Shown here one piece after another: positions 16,746-25,751 of a stretch of DNA of 29,069 nt. The stretch spans positions 1 through 29,069 of the forward strand of contig SMOI01000380.1 of NCBI GenBank assembly GCA_008000375.1, written 5' to 3'. Position 1 is the first letter of the stretch; the number at the start of each line of letters is the position of its first letter. The position numbers were made by a program, and so were the translations under genes. The stretch is from Poteriospumella lacustris. Taxonomy: Eukaryota; Sar; Chrysophyceae; Chromulinales; Dinobryaceae. Under the pieces are notes generated by a model. It did not search any database. It had not been told where the DNA came from and worked only from the letters and a program-made list of their open reading frames with translations.

Positions 16746-18169
16746 GACGCAGCCCAATCCCCTCAGTTCCTCTGCCCCCCTCCCGATCCAGTTCCCTGCA
16801 CTTCTCTTACTCATCCGCTCTCGCTCTGTCTCGTGTGTGGCCCTCTGTGTCCCTCTGTGTCCCTCTGTGTGTGTCTCCGTACGCCAATCGGTGCCACCCC
16901 GCCGCTGTGGCTCGGCCCTTGCGCTCGTCGCTGTCACTTGCCTCTTGTCACTTGTCAATTGCCACTTGTCGCCCGACGACCGCTGCATCGGAAGCGTTTC
17001 GCGCGAGATTTGATATTGCTTCGTTCTTGTGGCCGCTTGTTTATCGCTGTGGTGCGTGCTGTTCCTGTGAATTACCCGCCGCCGCCTCCCGCCGCCGCGT
17101 TGTCGGCCGGTGCGGAGCGCGCGGCCCATCTCTCCTGCGTTTCTCTCCTGCGTTTCCCTCTGCTGTCCTGTCTCTCTGTTGTTGTTTGCCCCGCCTCCTC
17201 CTTACGCCGCCCTCGTAGTTCGCGTTGGCAACGCTCCACGTGCGCGCGCTGCTGTCAATCCAGTTTCCGTTCGGCTCCCCTCCCTCGCTGTTGCCCCGCC
17301 CCGCGCCTCTTTGTCTCCTCTCCCCGCCCCCCCCCCTCGCGGGGCCCTGGGCCTCGGCGGTGCTTATCGTGTGGCGCCTGTGGCGATCGCTTTGTCTCCC
17401 TCGTCGTCGGTGTCTCGTTGGTGTCGCGGTGTGTGTGCCGCTGGTTCTTTTCACTTTTTTCTTTTCGCCTTCGTCGCAGTTTGTTTTCGTTGTCGTACGC
17501 GCGCCGCGCTCGTTTTTTTTGTTTCGCTTGTTCTGTTCGCTGTTGTGTTCGCCGGTCGCGTCTGTGTTCGCTGTGCGCGCGGTGGGTACGTGTACCTCGC
17601 CGGACAGCGGCCGGCGCGCTCCCGCAGTGAGTTGTGCGTTATACGTTATCGCTGAGACACCATCGATGTCCTTCGCCATCCGACGTCACCCCCGGGTCGC
17701 AGTTCTTCCCGTCTGGCCGTCTCTCCTACACACGTTGCACGTTACCGTGCGCGAGATGCCTCGGACGACCTGCGCGTCTGCCGTCCGCCCCGCGGGAGCC
17801 TCGTCGCTCTCGCGGTGGCCCTGTAACGAGAGCTCAATTAACCCCTCTTCGTTCCCTGGTGACTGTGACTGCCCCAGCTTCTGTACAGAGCGTCTTGACA
17901 GCGACAGCGACAGCGAACACGCCGCGAGCGAGACAGGAGACAGGAGCGTCGACCGGTGCCAGTCGCAGTCGCCGTCGTCGCCGTCGCTGTCGCAGCAGCG
18001 GTCGGTGCAGCACGACGACGACGACGCAGGTCGACCCCCAAGCGGCTGCAACGTTCGTTGATACGGTCCATAAAACAAGAGCTGGACGACCTTCTGGGTG
18101 CACTGACAGTGGTCACAGCCCTTGACTCGTTCGAAGCTATTGATATTCGTCGAGGGAAGCGAGACAGCC

Positions 18170-19491
18170 ATGACGAAGCCTCGCCATACGACCGAGTTCG
18201 AGTTCCACTCGCTGGGCATCGGCGCGACCAGCAAAGTGAAGTTTCACGAGTATGTCCCCGAGGGCATGGCACCGTTCGATGCGACGCAGACAGAAATAAC
18301 GGATGAGTTTGCGAGCGTTGAGCGTGCGTACATTCAAGGGTCGCTGCATTGCAGCGAGCTGCCGGGGATGTTGGTCAGCCACCACTTGGTGAAGCTGCTG
18401 GACGGGGCCGCCCTGCAGGGCCGCATTCGGAAGCCGATCACGATTGCACCGTACGCAAATCCCATCGGGACGCAGCAGATCTTCTTGGGAACTCATCTCG
18501 GCCGCTTCTCCTTCTCCACCGGCGTCAACTTCAACCGCAGCTGGCCCGAGCTGTCCGCCGACATCGCCGCCAACGCCGACGTCCTGAGGCAGCTCGTTCC
18601 CGGTGACGATCAGCACAACACAGTCGTTCTGCGGAAGGCCTTGTACACCACGCTCTGTAACTCGTGGAAGGTGAACAACGTCGAGAAGAACCTGAAGCGA
18701 GAGATCTACAAACGCGCGGGCGTCAGCAGCCTCGTGCTCGACCTGCACTGCGACATGGAGGCCGTCTTGCACATGTACACGCACGATCGACTGTGGCCCG
18801 AGATGCAGGACTTGGCGGACTCCATCAACAGCCAGTGCCAAATGATCTGCGCGGACTCCGGCGGCAACGCGTTCGACGAGAGCTGCTCCGACTTCTGGAA
18901 CAAGGTGCAGCAGCTGCTGACGAAGCAGCAGCACCCCGCCGCCCTCACTGCCCGCGGTATTCCGATGGCATGTCAAGCGGCGACCATCGAGTTGCGTGGC
19001 CAGAGCGACGTCTACGACGAGCTGGCCGCCAGCGACGCCGCCAACCTCTTCGCCTTCCTCGTGCGTCGCGGATTCGTCGCGCAGGACGAAGCGAGTCCCG
19101 GTACGGCGCCCTCTGTGTCTCGTCTGCTGATGGATCCGCTCACCTGTTCGCCTCTACGCAACGCTTCCCCTCTGTAGTGCCTCCTCTCCCTTCGCCCAGC
19201 CCCTCCGTGGCCACGCCGCTCACCGGCCTCGACTTCATCGAAGCCACCGCGCCGGGCGTCATCGCCTGGCGAGTGCGCAAGGGCACGCACGTCACGAAGG
19301 GCCAATTGCTCGGTGAGATTGTCAACATCGAAGACCACACCGCGCCTCGCATCCCCATCGAGGCGCGCTGCGACGGCTTCGTCTACGGCATGGAGCTGCA
19401 CAAGCTGGCGATTCCCGGCGAGATCATCGTCTACGTCGCGGGCAAGGAGCCGTTGGAGTGGCGCAAAGGCTACCTCTTGACTGCCAAATAG
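18170..19491 (+). CDS. AstE/aspartoacylase-family zinc deacylase (two exons)
   Basis: Exons 18170-19100 and 19178-19491 are joined across a 77-nt intron (GTACGG...CTCTGTAG) in phase 1, giving 414 residues. The family (M14-like succinylglutamate desuccinylase/aspartoacylase) hydrolyses N-acyl amino acids or related amides with one zinc. Seen: zinc motif HCSE (H60, E63) after AYIQGSL, GVNFNRSW (118-125) with the substrate-binding Asn-Arg, zinc ligand H193 in LDLHCD, and a candidate general-base glutamate E274 in ATIELRGQSD. Exon 2 encodes the C-terminal beta-sandwich domain (APGVIAWRVRKGTHVTKGQL to the end). Without splicing the frame ends at 19177 and loses this domain. The start is the first ATG of the conserved frame; an in-frame open stretch upstream (to 18029) could be joined by a weak 138-nt intron but has no protein character. 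The substrate is unknown, and bacterial-type relatives make an ancient transfer possible. Confidence 0.88.
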
Positions 19492-19968
19492 CCCTGTGGG
19501 GTTGCTCGCTGTCGTTGTGTGGATACCTATCGATTGTCCTGCTGTGGCGGATGTAGACTGTAAATAGCACTCGGTGCTGCGTGTATCTGAGATTTATTGT
19601 TGTTGCCGTAGTCTCTGCCCATCGTCTCCGCTCAGCGATGTGTCCATGGGGTTCCCTGCCAACGGTACGTACCGCACAGGTCGGTTACCAGTTACGGGTT
19701 ACCGACCGCACTACACCGAGCCCAGAGAGAGCAGATAATCGAAACGCTCCAGTACATAAACAGAGATCAATAGATAATCATATACATATTATCGATCGTA
19801 TAGTATGTACGCAATTGACTGGCAACGGAAGTGGTCGCGACGATCGCCGCGTCGATGTCGTCGTTCCTGCCATTCACGACTCCAAGCCATTTACTGTTGG
19901 GAGGCGACCGCCATCGTGTTGGGATCACATTAGTATTGTTGATGAGAGTGCTGTTGCAGCTGTGGACC
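19492..19968. other. Intergenic region with a palindrome and a hairpin
   Basis: This lies between the deacylase and SUA5, both on the plus strand. It holds the perfect 12-bp palindrome CGGTACGTACCG (19663-19674) and the inverted repeat listed next, then an AT-rich stretch (19760-19810) that may be the SUA5 promoter. GCTGTTGCAG at about 19950-19959 could be a splice acceptor in the SUA5 leader. Confidence 0.5.
19679..19707. repeat. Inverted repeat, 11-bp arms with one mismatch, 7-nt loop
   Basis: GGTCGGTTACC (19679-19689) pairs with GGTTACCGACC (19697-19707) except for one T-T mismatch, around AGTTACG. It could form a hairpin in DNA or RNA or be a binding site. No known element is matched. 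Confidence 0.6.
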
Positions 19969-21222
19969 ATGGCCGCCCTCAACAACTCTCGACGATTCTT
20001 GATCGCGCCAACGGAGGCGGGCTTGTCGGAAGCCGCGGCTCTCCTGCGTAGAGGAGAACTGGTTGCATTTCCTACAGAGACTGTGTACGGACTTGGAGCA
20101 GACGCCACCAACGTGGAAGCAGTTTTGAACATTTTCAAGGCGAAGGGTCGCCCACTGACGGACCCGCTGATCGTTCACGTCGCGCAGGCGGCCGATGCAG
20201 AGTCGCTGGTAGAACTGCAAGAAGAAGAGCGAAAGGTCTTCCACACGCTGGCCAATACTTTCTGGCCCGGCCCTTTGACGCAAATCGTCAAGGCTTCTGC
20301 CAGGATCCCCGCTCCTGTCACGGCGAACACCGGCTTCGTTGGCATTCGAGTGCCGAAGCACCGCTTGGCCAAGGCCTTGTTGGAGAGAGCCCAGGTGCCC
20401 GTGGCTGCACCCTCTGCCAATCGCTTTGGCCACGTGTCGCCGACTCGAGCAGAGCACGTTCTGGCGGATCTCGCAGAGAAGCACGTGATGGTGCTGGACG
20501 GCGAGTCGGTCGAGTCGGTCGTGCCCAGCGACCCCTGCCAGTTCGGCATCGAGTCCACCGTGGTGAAGCTGGAGCGAGATACGAAGGAGTTGTTGATCTT
20601 CCGTCAGGGCGCGGTCACACAGAGCGAACTGGAGGACGCGTTTCGCCGGGAGGGCATCACGTGGGGCATCCGGCCGGTGCTGCGCACGGTGAAGATGCAT
20701 TCCACCGCCGAGCCCGAGCCCAGCGAAGATGCCACCGCTGTCCCTGCCCATGAGACCGCAGAGACACCGATGGAACCGCAAGAGGGTCAAGTGGCCCCTG
20801 GCCAAGCCGTGACGCACTACGCGCCGGATATCCCATGCTTTATCCTGCGGGGCATCGGCGACAACGCCGCCCCCGCCGAGGCGACGGCCGACCGCAGAGT
20901 CTTCGACCTGTCGCTGGCTGACATGCAGAACAAGGTCGTCCTGGTCGACTTCAATGGGCAGTACGCGAACTGGCAGGCCCGCGTCTTCGCCTACCGAGAC
21001 TTGTCCGCCGCGGGCGATGCCAGCGAAGCCGCCCGCGGGCTGTTCGACACGCTGCGGTGGGCCGAGCAGGTCGCCGGGGCGCAGTACGTGCTGATCGCAC
21101 CGGTGCTGCACACCGACGACGTTATTGCCGCCGCCAAAACCGTCACCGACATCTCGCTCGGCGTGGCGGACAGAATCTACCGCGCCGCCTCCGGCGTCAG
21201 CGCCGTCGTCGTCGTGCGGTAG
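19969..21222 (+). CDS. SUA5: Threonylcarbamoyl-AMP synthase (SUA5/YrdC family)
   Basis: This enzyme makes threonylcarbamoyl-AMP from threonine, bicarbonate and ATP, the first step of t6A formation at position 37 of tRNAs reading ANN codons. Seen: the YrdC domain with AFPTETVYGLGADATN, the KGRPLTDPLIVHV nucleotide/threonine-binding motif, FWPGPLTQIVKA, VGIRVPKH, and PSANRFGHVSPT (Ser-x-Asn). The linker PGQAVTHYAPDIP leads into the C-terminal Sua5 domain, so this is the two-domain Sua5 type and not the short YrdC type. From the ATG at 19969, which has a strong context (GACCATGGCC), the product is 417 residues. In-frame ATGs at 19855 and 19942 would add a hydrophobic, arginine-containing leader that could be a mitochondrial targeting extension (alternative starts). 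An Ala/Pro/Glu-rich insert sits between the two domains. Confidence 0.95.
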   Translation: MAALNNSRRFLIAPTEAGLSEAAALLRRGELVAFPTETVYGLGADATNVEAVLNIFKAKGRPLTDPLIVHVAQAADAESLVELQEEERKVFHTLANTFWPGPLTQIVKASARIPAPVTANTGFVGIRVPKHRLAKALLERAQVPVAAPSANRFGHVSPTRAEHVLADLAEKHVMVLDGESVESVVPSDPCQFGIESTVVKLERDTKELLIFRQGAVTQSELEDAFRREGITWGIRPVLRTVKMHSTAEPEPSEDATAVPAHETAETPMEPQEGQVAPGQAVTHYAPDIPCFILRGIGDNAAPAEATADRRVFDLSLADMQNKVVLVDFNGQYANWQARVFAYRDLSAAGDASEAARGLFDTLRWAEQVAGAQYVLIAPVLHTDDVIAAAKTVTDISLGVADRIYRAASGVSAVVVVR

Positions 21223-21742
21223 CACCGCCGGCCGCAGTCACCACCCCGCTCCGCCCTGTATAGTCATTCGTCAATCGTCGCTCGTGAAAAGCTCCCAGTC
21301 GCGTCAATTTTGTGTAAACACGCGCAAGTTGCAGTTGTTACTCAAATGCCTGTCGGTATTCCTACCGCAACACTGCGACGCTCCCACTGACTGACAACGC
21401 AGACCACCCAGATGTTGCTCTGGGCGTCTGTGGCGGGTGTCCGTTTCACATCGGCGGCGCGGCGGCGGCGGTTGGCGGTTTTGCGCCGCGGCGACTTTGG
21501 CGATCGGATCGCCGCCACTTGCACGAGGCAGTGCCAAGAGGCTCAAGATAGGGCACGGACAGGAGCTGGTGACCTTCGACGAGAGAAATAGACAACGAAT
21601 TGCATTATTTTGTGACGCCCCTGTGGGACACACGAAGAACAGTGGAGGCGTCGAGTACATTGGACGAGATTCGTTTGCAGAAAGAAGATTGCCCATCATT
21701 ACATTCCTTATTATTGGTAGAACATTGCCGTAGACGCTTCCT
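21223..21742. other. Intergenic region, nothing recognised
   Basis: This is the 3' side of SUA5 and the promoter side of the next plus-strand gene. It includes a GGC/GCGG-rich stretch at about 21445-21490. Short open frames on both strands lack protein character. Confidence 0.5.
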
Positions 21743-24541
21743 ATGCCTACAACGCATAAGACGCATGCTGGGCCGACAAAGGCGAGCAAGTATCCGTATC
21801 GCTATCAGCAGGATGTGCAGGATCGGCATGATTTTCGCATGAAGGTGAGCGACGCGATGCGTAGACGACGTCGTTGCTGGTGATTTCTCACTGTGGCCGT
21901 GCATACAGATGAAAGCAGAGCTGAAGGCCATGGCGAAGGAGAGCTTTCTCGAGGAAATGGAGAAGCTCAAAGCGCTGGGACTGGGGAACGGCGACGGAAC
22001 GAGCGCCACGATGGCGCCGCTGCCGCTTGGCGGGGGCATTTACAACTCCTTCGACACCACTGGCAGCAGCGGCATGGCACGCTTTCAACAAGCGGTGGAG
22101 GATGTGCGCTATCGACAGCAGAACGGCAGTCTGAACAACTCGTCGCTGGCGCTGGACTGGAGCACGTCGTCGGCCAACAAGCTCTCGGGCCCGCTGCACC
22201 TGCCGAGCCACACGTATTCGCCCTCTGGCCAACACACCATGGACATGGGTCTGCTCACCGCCCGCACAGACCCCGGAATGGGCGCGTCCGTCACGTACGG
22301 CGGCCTGTCGCCGCCGCAGCCCAGCAAAAAGAGCCGCTTCCCCTCGTCCAACAGGCTCGACCCCGCCGCCAACGCCTTCCCCGCCAATCAGATGTTTGTG
22401 CTCTCCGCGGCGCCCATCCAGACGCACGAGAAGCTGGTGCACGACCAGATCCACCGCGGCGCGGTCGCGCTGGACTCGTCGTCGCTGCTCGAGCAGGCCA
22501 ACCGCTACACGGAGCTGCAGAGCCTCTTCCAGCCGCCCGCCATGACGCAGGAGCTGCTCTTCGACCCCGAGCACGGCCTGTACAGCGCGAGCCAGGGCGG
22601 CAGCAACCAGGCCGAGGACGAGGCCGAGCAGCGGCGACAGCAGCAGCTGCAGCGCGAGAAGCTGGCGCAGACGATCGCGCAGCACAAAGAGCGCCTCGAC
22701 CGCAGCCGCAACGAGGACCGCTACTACCACAGCGGCCTGCTCGCCAAGTCCGCGCAGACCGCGGCCGTGAAGCCCAGCGGCAGCGGCAGCAGTCGCGGCT
22801 TTCAGAACCGCGGCCGCCGCCTCGTCGACGCGCACGGCTCGCCGACGTCGCCTGGCGCCGGGTCGCCATACTCGCCGCCGCGCAGCCGCTCGTCGAGTCC
22901 GCAGCACCTGCACCACGACCACAGCCGCCACCCGCAGGCGCAGCTCTTCCCACACGACACGTACACCGCCGATATGACCCACCCGACCGGCAGCGTCGGC
23001 GGCCGGCCGATGACCTCGCAGCAGGGCACCGGCGGCGGCGGCGGCGCGCTGTACCCGAACCGGTCGAACCACTCGCTGATGTCGACCGACTCGATGTCGC
23101 TCGGCGGCGGCTTGTCCTTCGCCGGCGACTCGATGGCGCACAGCTTCGCGCAGCCGCCGTCGTCGGCGATGGGTTACGCGCCGGGCGCCAGTCCGCAGCA
23201 GCCGCAGCGCGCGCGTCCGCCGGGCGTCTCGTCCGGCGCGTCGGTGGCCTCGACCGTGGCGCCGTCGGGGCCAGCGGCCGGGCTGCACCCCGGCGCGCCG
23301 GGCGCCGCGCAGCAGCCGCCAGAGGACGGTAAAGTGGCGGCGGAGCCGTCGGTGATCTCCGTCGAGGATTTCCAGCGCAAGGCCGACCGCCTGGGCGACG
23401 AGCTGCGCCGCGTCGTGCGCGACGCCGTCCACAGCGAAATGCTCGCCGACGGCCGCGCGCGCCACTACACGAAGCGCGTGATGAACAAGATGGTGAAGGA
23501 CAAGGAGCCGCCGCTCGTCGACCGCATCGAGAAGGCCGTCGGCGACAAGATCGCCGGCCTCCAGCGCGAGCTCGACGCGCTGAAGACGAAGAAGCTGCGG
23601 CGCTTCCGTCGCAAGGGCCGGCGCGCGTCGAGTGGCGCCGGTGGCAGCGGCGGTGGTGGCGGCAAAGGCGGCGGAGACAACGCGTCGGTGTCGACGGCGG
23701 GCGACGACGACGCGTCGTTCCTCGGCGGCTTCTACGACATCGACGACGACGAGCTGCCCAACTGGCTGAAGAGCTCGGGCGAGCTGCTGCACGTGCTCGA
23801 GAGGACGCAGATGAACACGGGCGACCCCGCCGACCCGCACCACATCGACGTGCGCACCCTCAACGGCGAGATCAACCGCGCGATCGAGATCACCCTGCGG
23901 CGCCTGCTCGCCGGCGAGAAGCCCGACTACGTCGCCGCGGCGCAGGCGGCGGCGGCGGCGGAGCGCGCGCACTCGTCGACGGCGAGCGAGAAGCTGCTCG
24001 CGGCGAGCGACGGCCTCCCGGCGAAGTCGATGAAGTCGGCGAAGAGCCTCGTCGCCGCGAGCCTCGCGCCCGCGGCGACGACGAAGGTGCACGGCCGCAT
24101 CGAGTCGGGCAAGGACGTGTCCAAGAGCTCCGACACCTACGGCGAGTTCGAGAAGGCCTCCACCCCGACCACGTCCTCCGCCGCGACGGCGTCGTCATCA
24201 GCGGCAGCGACGGCGGCGTCATCGGCAGCAGCGGCAGCGTCCGCGGCGGCAGCAGCAGCGGCGGCGGCGGCGCTGGAGGCGCCCGCGAAGCCGAAGAAGA
24301 AGTCGAAGGCGGAGAAGCTGCTGGGCATCGCGGGCGACGGCCCCGGGCCCCTCAGCAGCAACGCGCCGATGGTTGGTGGCATCGATTCGGCCAGCGCGCG
24401 GCCCGGCGGGTCGCTGTTCGGCCAGCTGGGCAACCTGTTTTCGTCGAAGCCGACGGGGCCGGGCATCTCGGCGTCCTCGGCGTCCTCGCGGCCCTCGATG
24501 ATGATGAGCATGGTCTCCTCGCGCGAGAGCACCAGCGGCAA

Positions 24542-24572
<31 letters not shown>

Positions 24573-25298
24573 GGGGGCAGCATGAACGGCCACGTGCCGA
24601 ACGCGTCGCTGCGGCCGGGGCGGTCCACGATGACGATGGCGCCCATCATCGACGAGGGCGACGAGGAGAACAGCAGCCGCGCGCGGCCCGCGTCCATTCG
24701 CCCGGGCGGCGGCGGCGACTCGTCGAAGAAGCCGTCGCCGATCAAGGCCTCGGGCGGCTCCGCGAAGAAGCGCGGCAAAGGCGACGACGCCGTCCCGCCG
24801 AACGGCCGCAGCGACTCGGTGAGCAGTCTGCAGTCGAAGGGCCAAGCGACCGACAACTCGGGCCGCGCGTCCGGCGGCGGCGACGATTTGGACGGCGGCG
24901 ACAGCCTCGCGGACAGCGCCAGCGCCGCGTCGCCGACGAACAAACGCGGCGCGGCGCCGATGAACCCGCAGATCGTCGCGGAGCTGAGCCGCGAGGAGGC
25001 GCGCTACCGCGAGCTGATGCAGACGCTGCTGTCGGTGTCGGACGTGAAGGCGACGATCAAGCGCGAGCTGAAGGACTGGGAGCGGCAGTTCTCGGCGCGC
25101 ACGGGCCGCGCGCCCACCGCCGAGGACAAAGCCGCCATCAACGACCGCTACATCGCGTACAAGCTCGCGACGACGCAGGTGCAGGAGGCCAAGGACCACG
25201 TCAAGGCCTGCGAGGACCGGCTCAAGGAGATCCGCGAGCGCGCCGCCGTCGACCAACAGGCCGCCGCCGCTGCCGTTGCTGCGGCCGGTGCCGAATAG
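21743..25298 (+). CDS. Large mostly disordered protein with conserved C-terminal helical domain (two exons)
   Basis: Exon 1 (21743-21844) encodes 34 residues (MPTTHKTHAGPTKASKYPYR onward); a 64-nt intron (GTGAGC...GCATACAG) in phase 0 leads to exon 2 (21909-25298), for 1163 residues. Function is not recognised. Predicted helices: an N-terminal KMKAELKAMAKESFLEEMEK segment, a Gln/Arg/Glu-rich coiled-coil-like segment (about 275-310), a charged region about 517-605, and an acidic/helical part about 640-715. Between them lie Ser/Gly/Pro-rich disorder, a poly-Ala/Ser tract (about 790-835) and a poly-Gly run. The last 110 residues include VKATIKRELKDWERQFSART then GRAPTAEDKAAINDRYIAYK, which resembles the LKxFExxFxxxxGRxPTxxDK motif I recall from FAM13-type C-termini. 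This suggests a scaffold or cytoskeletal protein (inference). Codon third positions are almost all G or C. Confidence 0.82.
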
Positions 25299-25751
25299 GC
25301 CTGCGCCCGCCCGCGCCCTCCCCCCCCCCTCCCGAACTGGCGCCGTCCCCATCGTTGGCTTCCGTTGGCTTGGCTTGGCTTCGCTTCGCTTCGTTTCGCA
25401 TTTTCTTTTGGTTTTGGCCGCGTCGCGATGGCGACCGGTCGCGTTCATTTATTTTCATGTTGCTGCGCCTACATAGTGAGATATCAGAGTATTATGTTGT
25501 ACCCGGCCTCGTGATCGTCGTCGACGACGTCGACGCGGCGGAGGCGCGGGACTTGTGCCTAGACCTTGTGCTGTGGCCGCCGCCACTGCCGCCTTCTCTG
25601 TTTGGCGAGGCGGCCGGTGCGCGGCGGCGATTCGTTAACTAATTAAGACACGGCGCGTCGTTATTGAGAACAGAGACATGTACAGGGAGGGCCACTGGGT
25701 AGGACTGGGACAGGGGCTGAGGCAGGGGCAGGGGCATGGGCAGGACGGGCG
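25299..25751. other. Convergent 3' intergenic region
   Basis: It lies between the stop codons of the 1163-residue protein gene (plus) and the EF-hand paralog (minus). The left part is T/C-rich with a C-run at about 25320-25333 and GGCTTGGCTTCGCTTC repeats (25367-25400). The right part carries the G-run tract listed next. No gene is seen. Confidence 0.5.
25685..25750 (+). other. G-run-rich tract (possible quadruplex-forming)
   Basis: At least seven runs of three or four G with short spacers occur on the plus strand (for example CAGGGGCTGAGGCAGGGGCA). The pattern fits the usual G-quadruplex rule of four or more G3 runs with loops up to seven bases. It lies in the 3' region of the minus-strand EF-hand gene, whose RNA would be C-rich here. 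Confidence 0.65.

Larger units (their letters stand above)
14386..18169. other. 3.8-kb region without a supported gene; plus strand T/C-rich, A-poor to ~17.6 kb
   Basis: From the stop codon at 14385 to about 17.6 kb the plus strand is dominated by C, T and G with very few A. Stop codons are therefore scarce and long open frames (one of about 719 codons from 15471) occur in all three plus frames at once, but the predicted peptides are Arg/Pro/Ser/Cys-rich with no domain. From about 17.65 kb the composition normalises and becomes the likely 5' leader and promoter of the deacylase gene. The region may be a very long 3' untranslated region, a noncoding transcript, or a skewed intergenic segment. 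Confidence 0.6.

Noticed and set aside
15471-17630. A 719-codon open frame on the plus strand
   Set aside because: The region lacks A and thus stop codons; two other plus frames are also open for hundreds of codons. The peptide is Arg/Pro/Ser/Cys-rich with no domain and no codon pattern.
21888-24092. A 734-codon minus-strand open frame opposite the 1163-residue gene
   Set aside because: It is the antisense shadow of a gene with almost all G/C third positions, and encodes Arg/Ala/Val-rich sequence without motifs.
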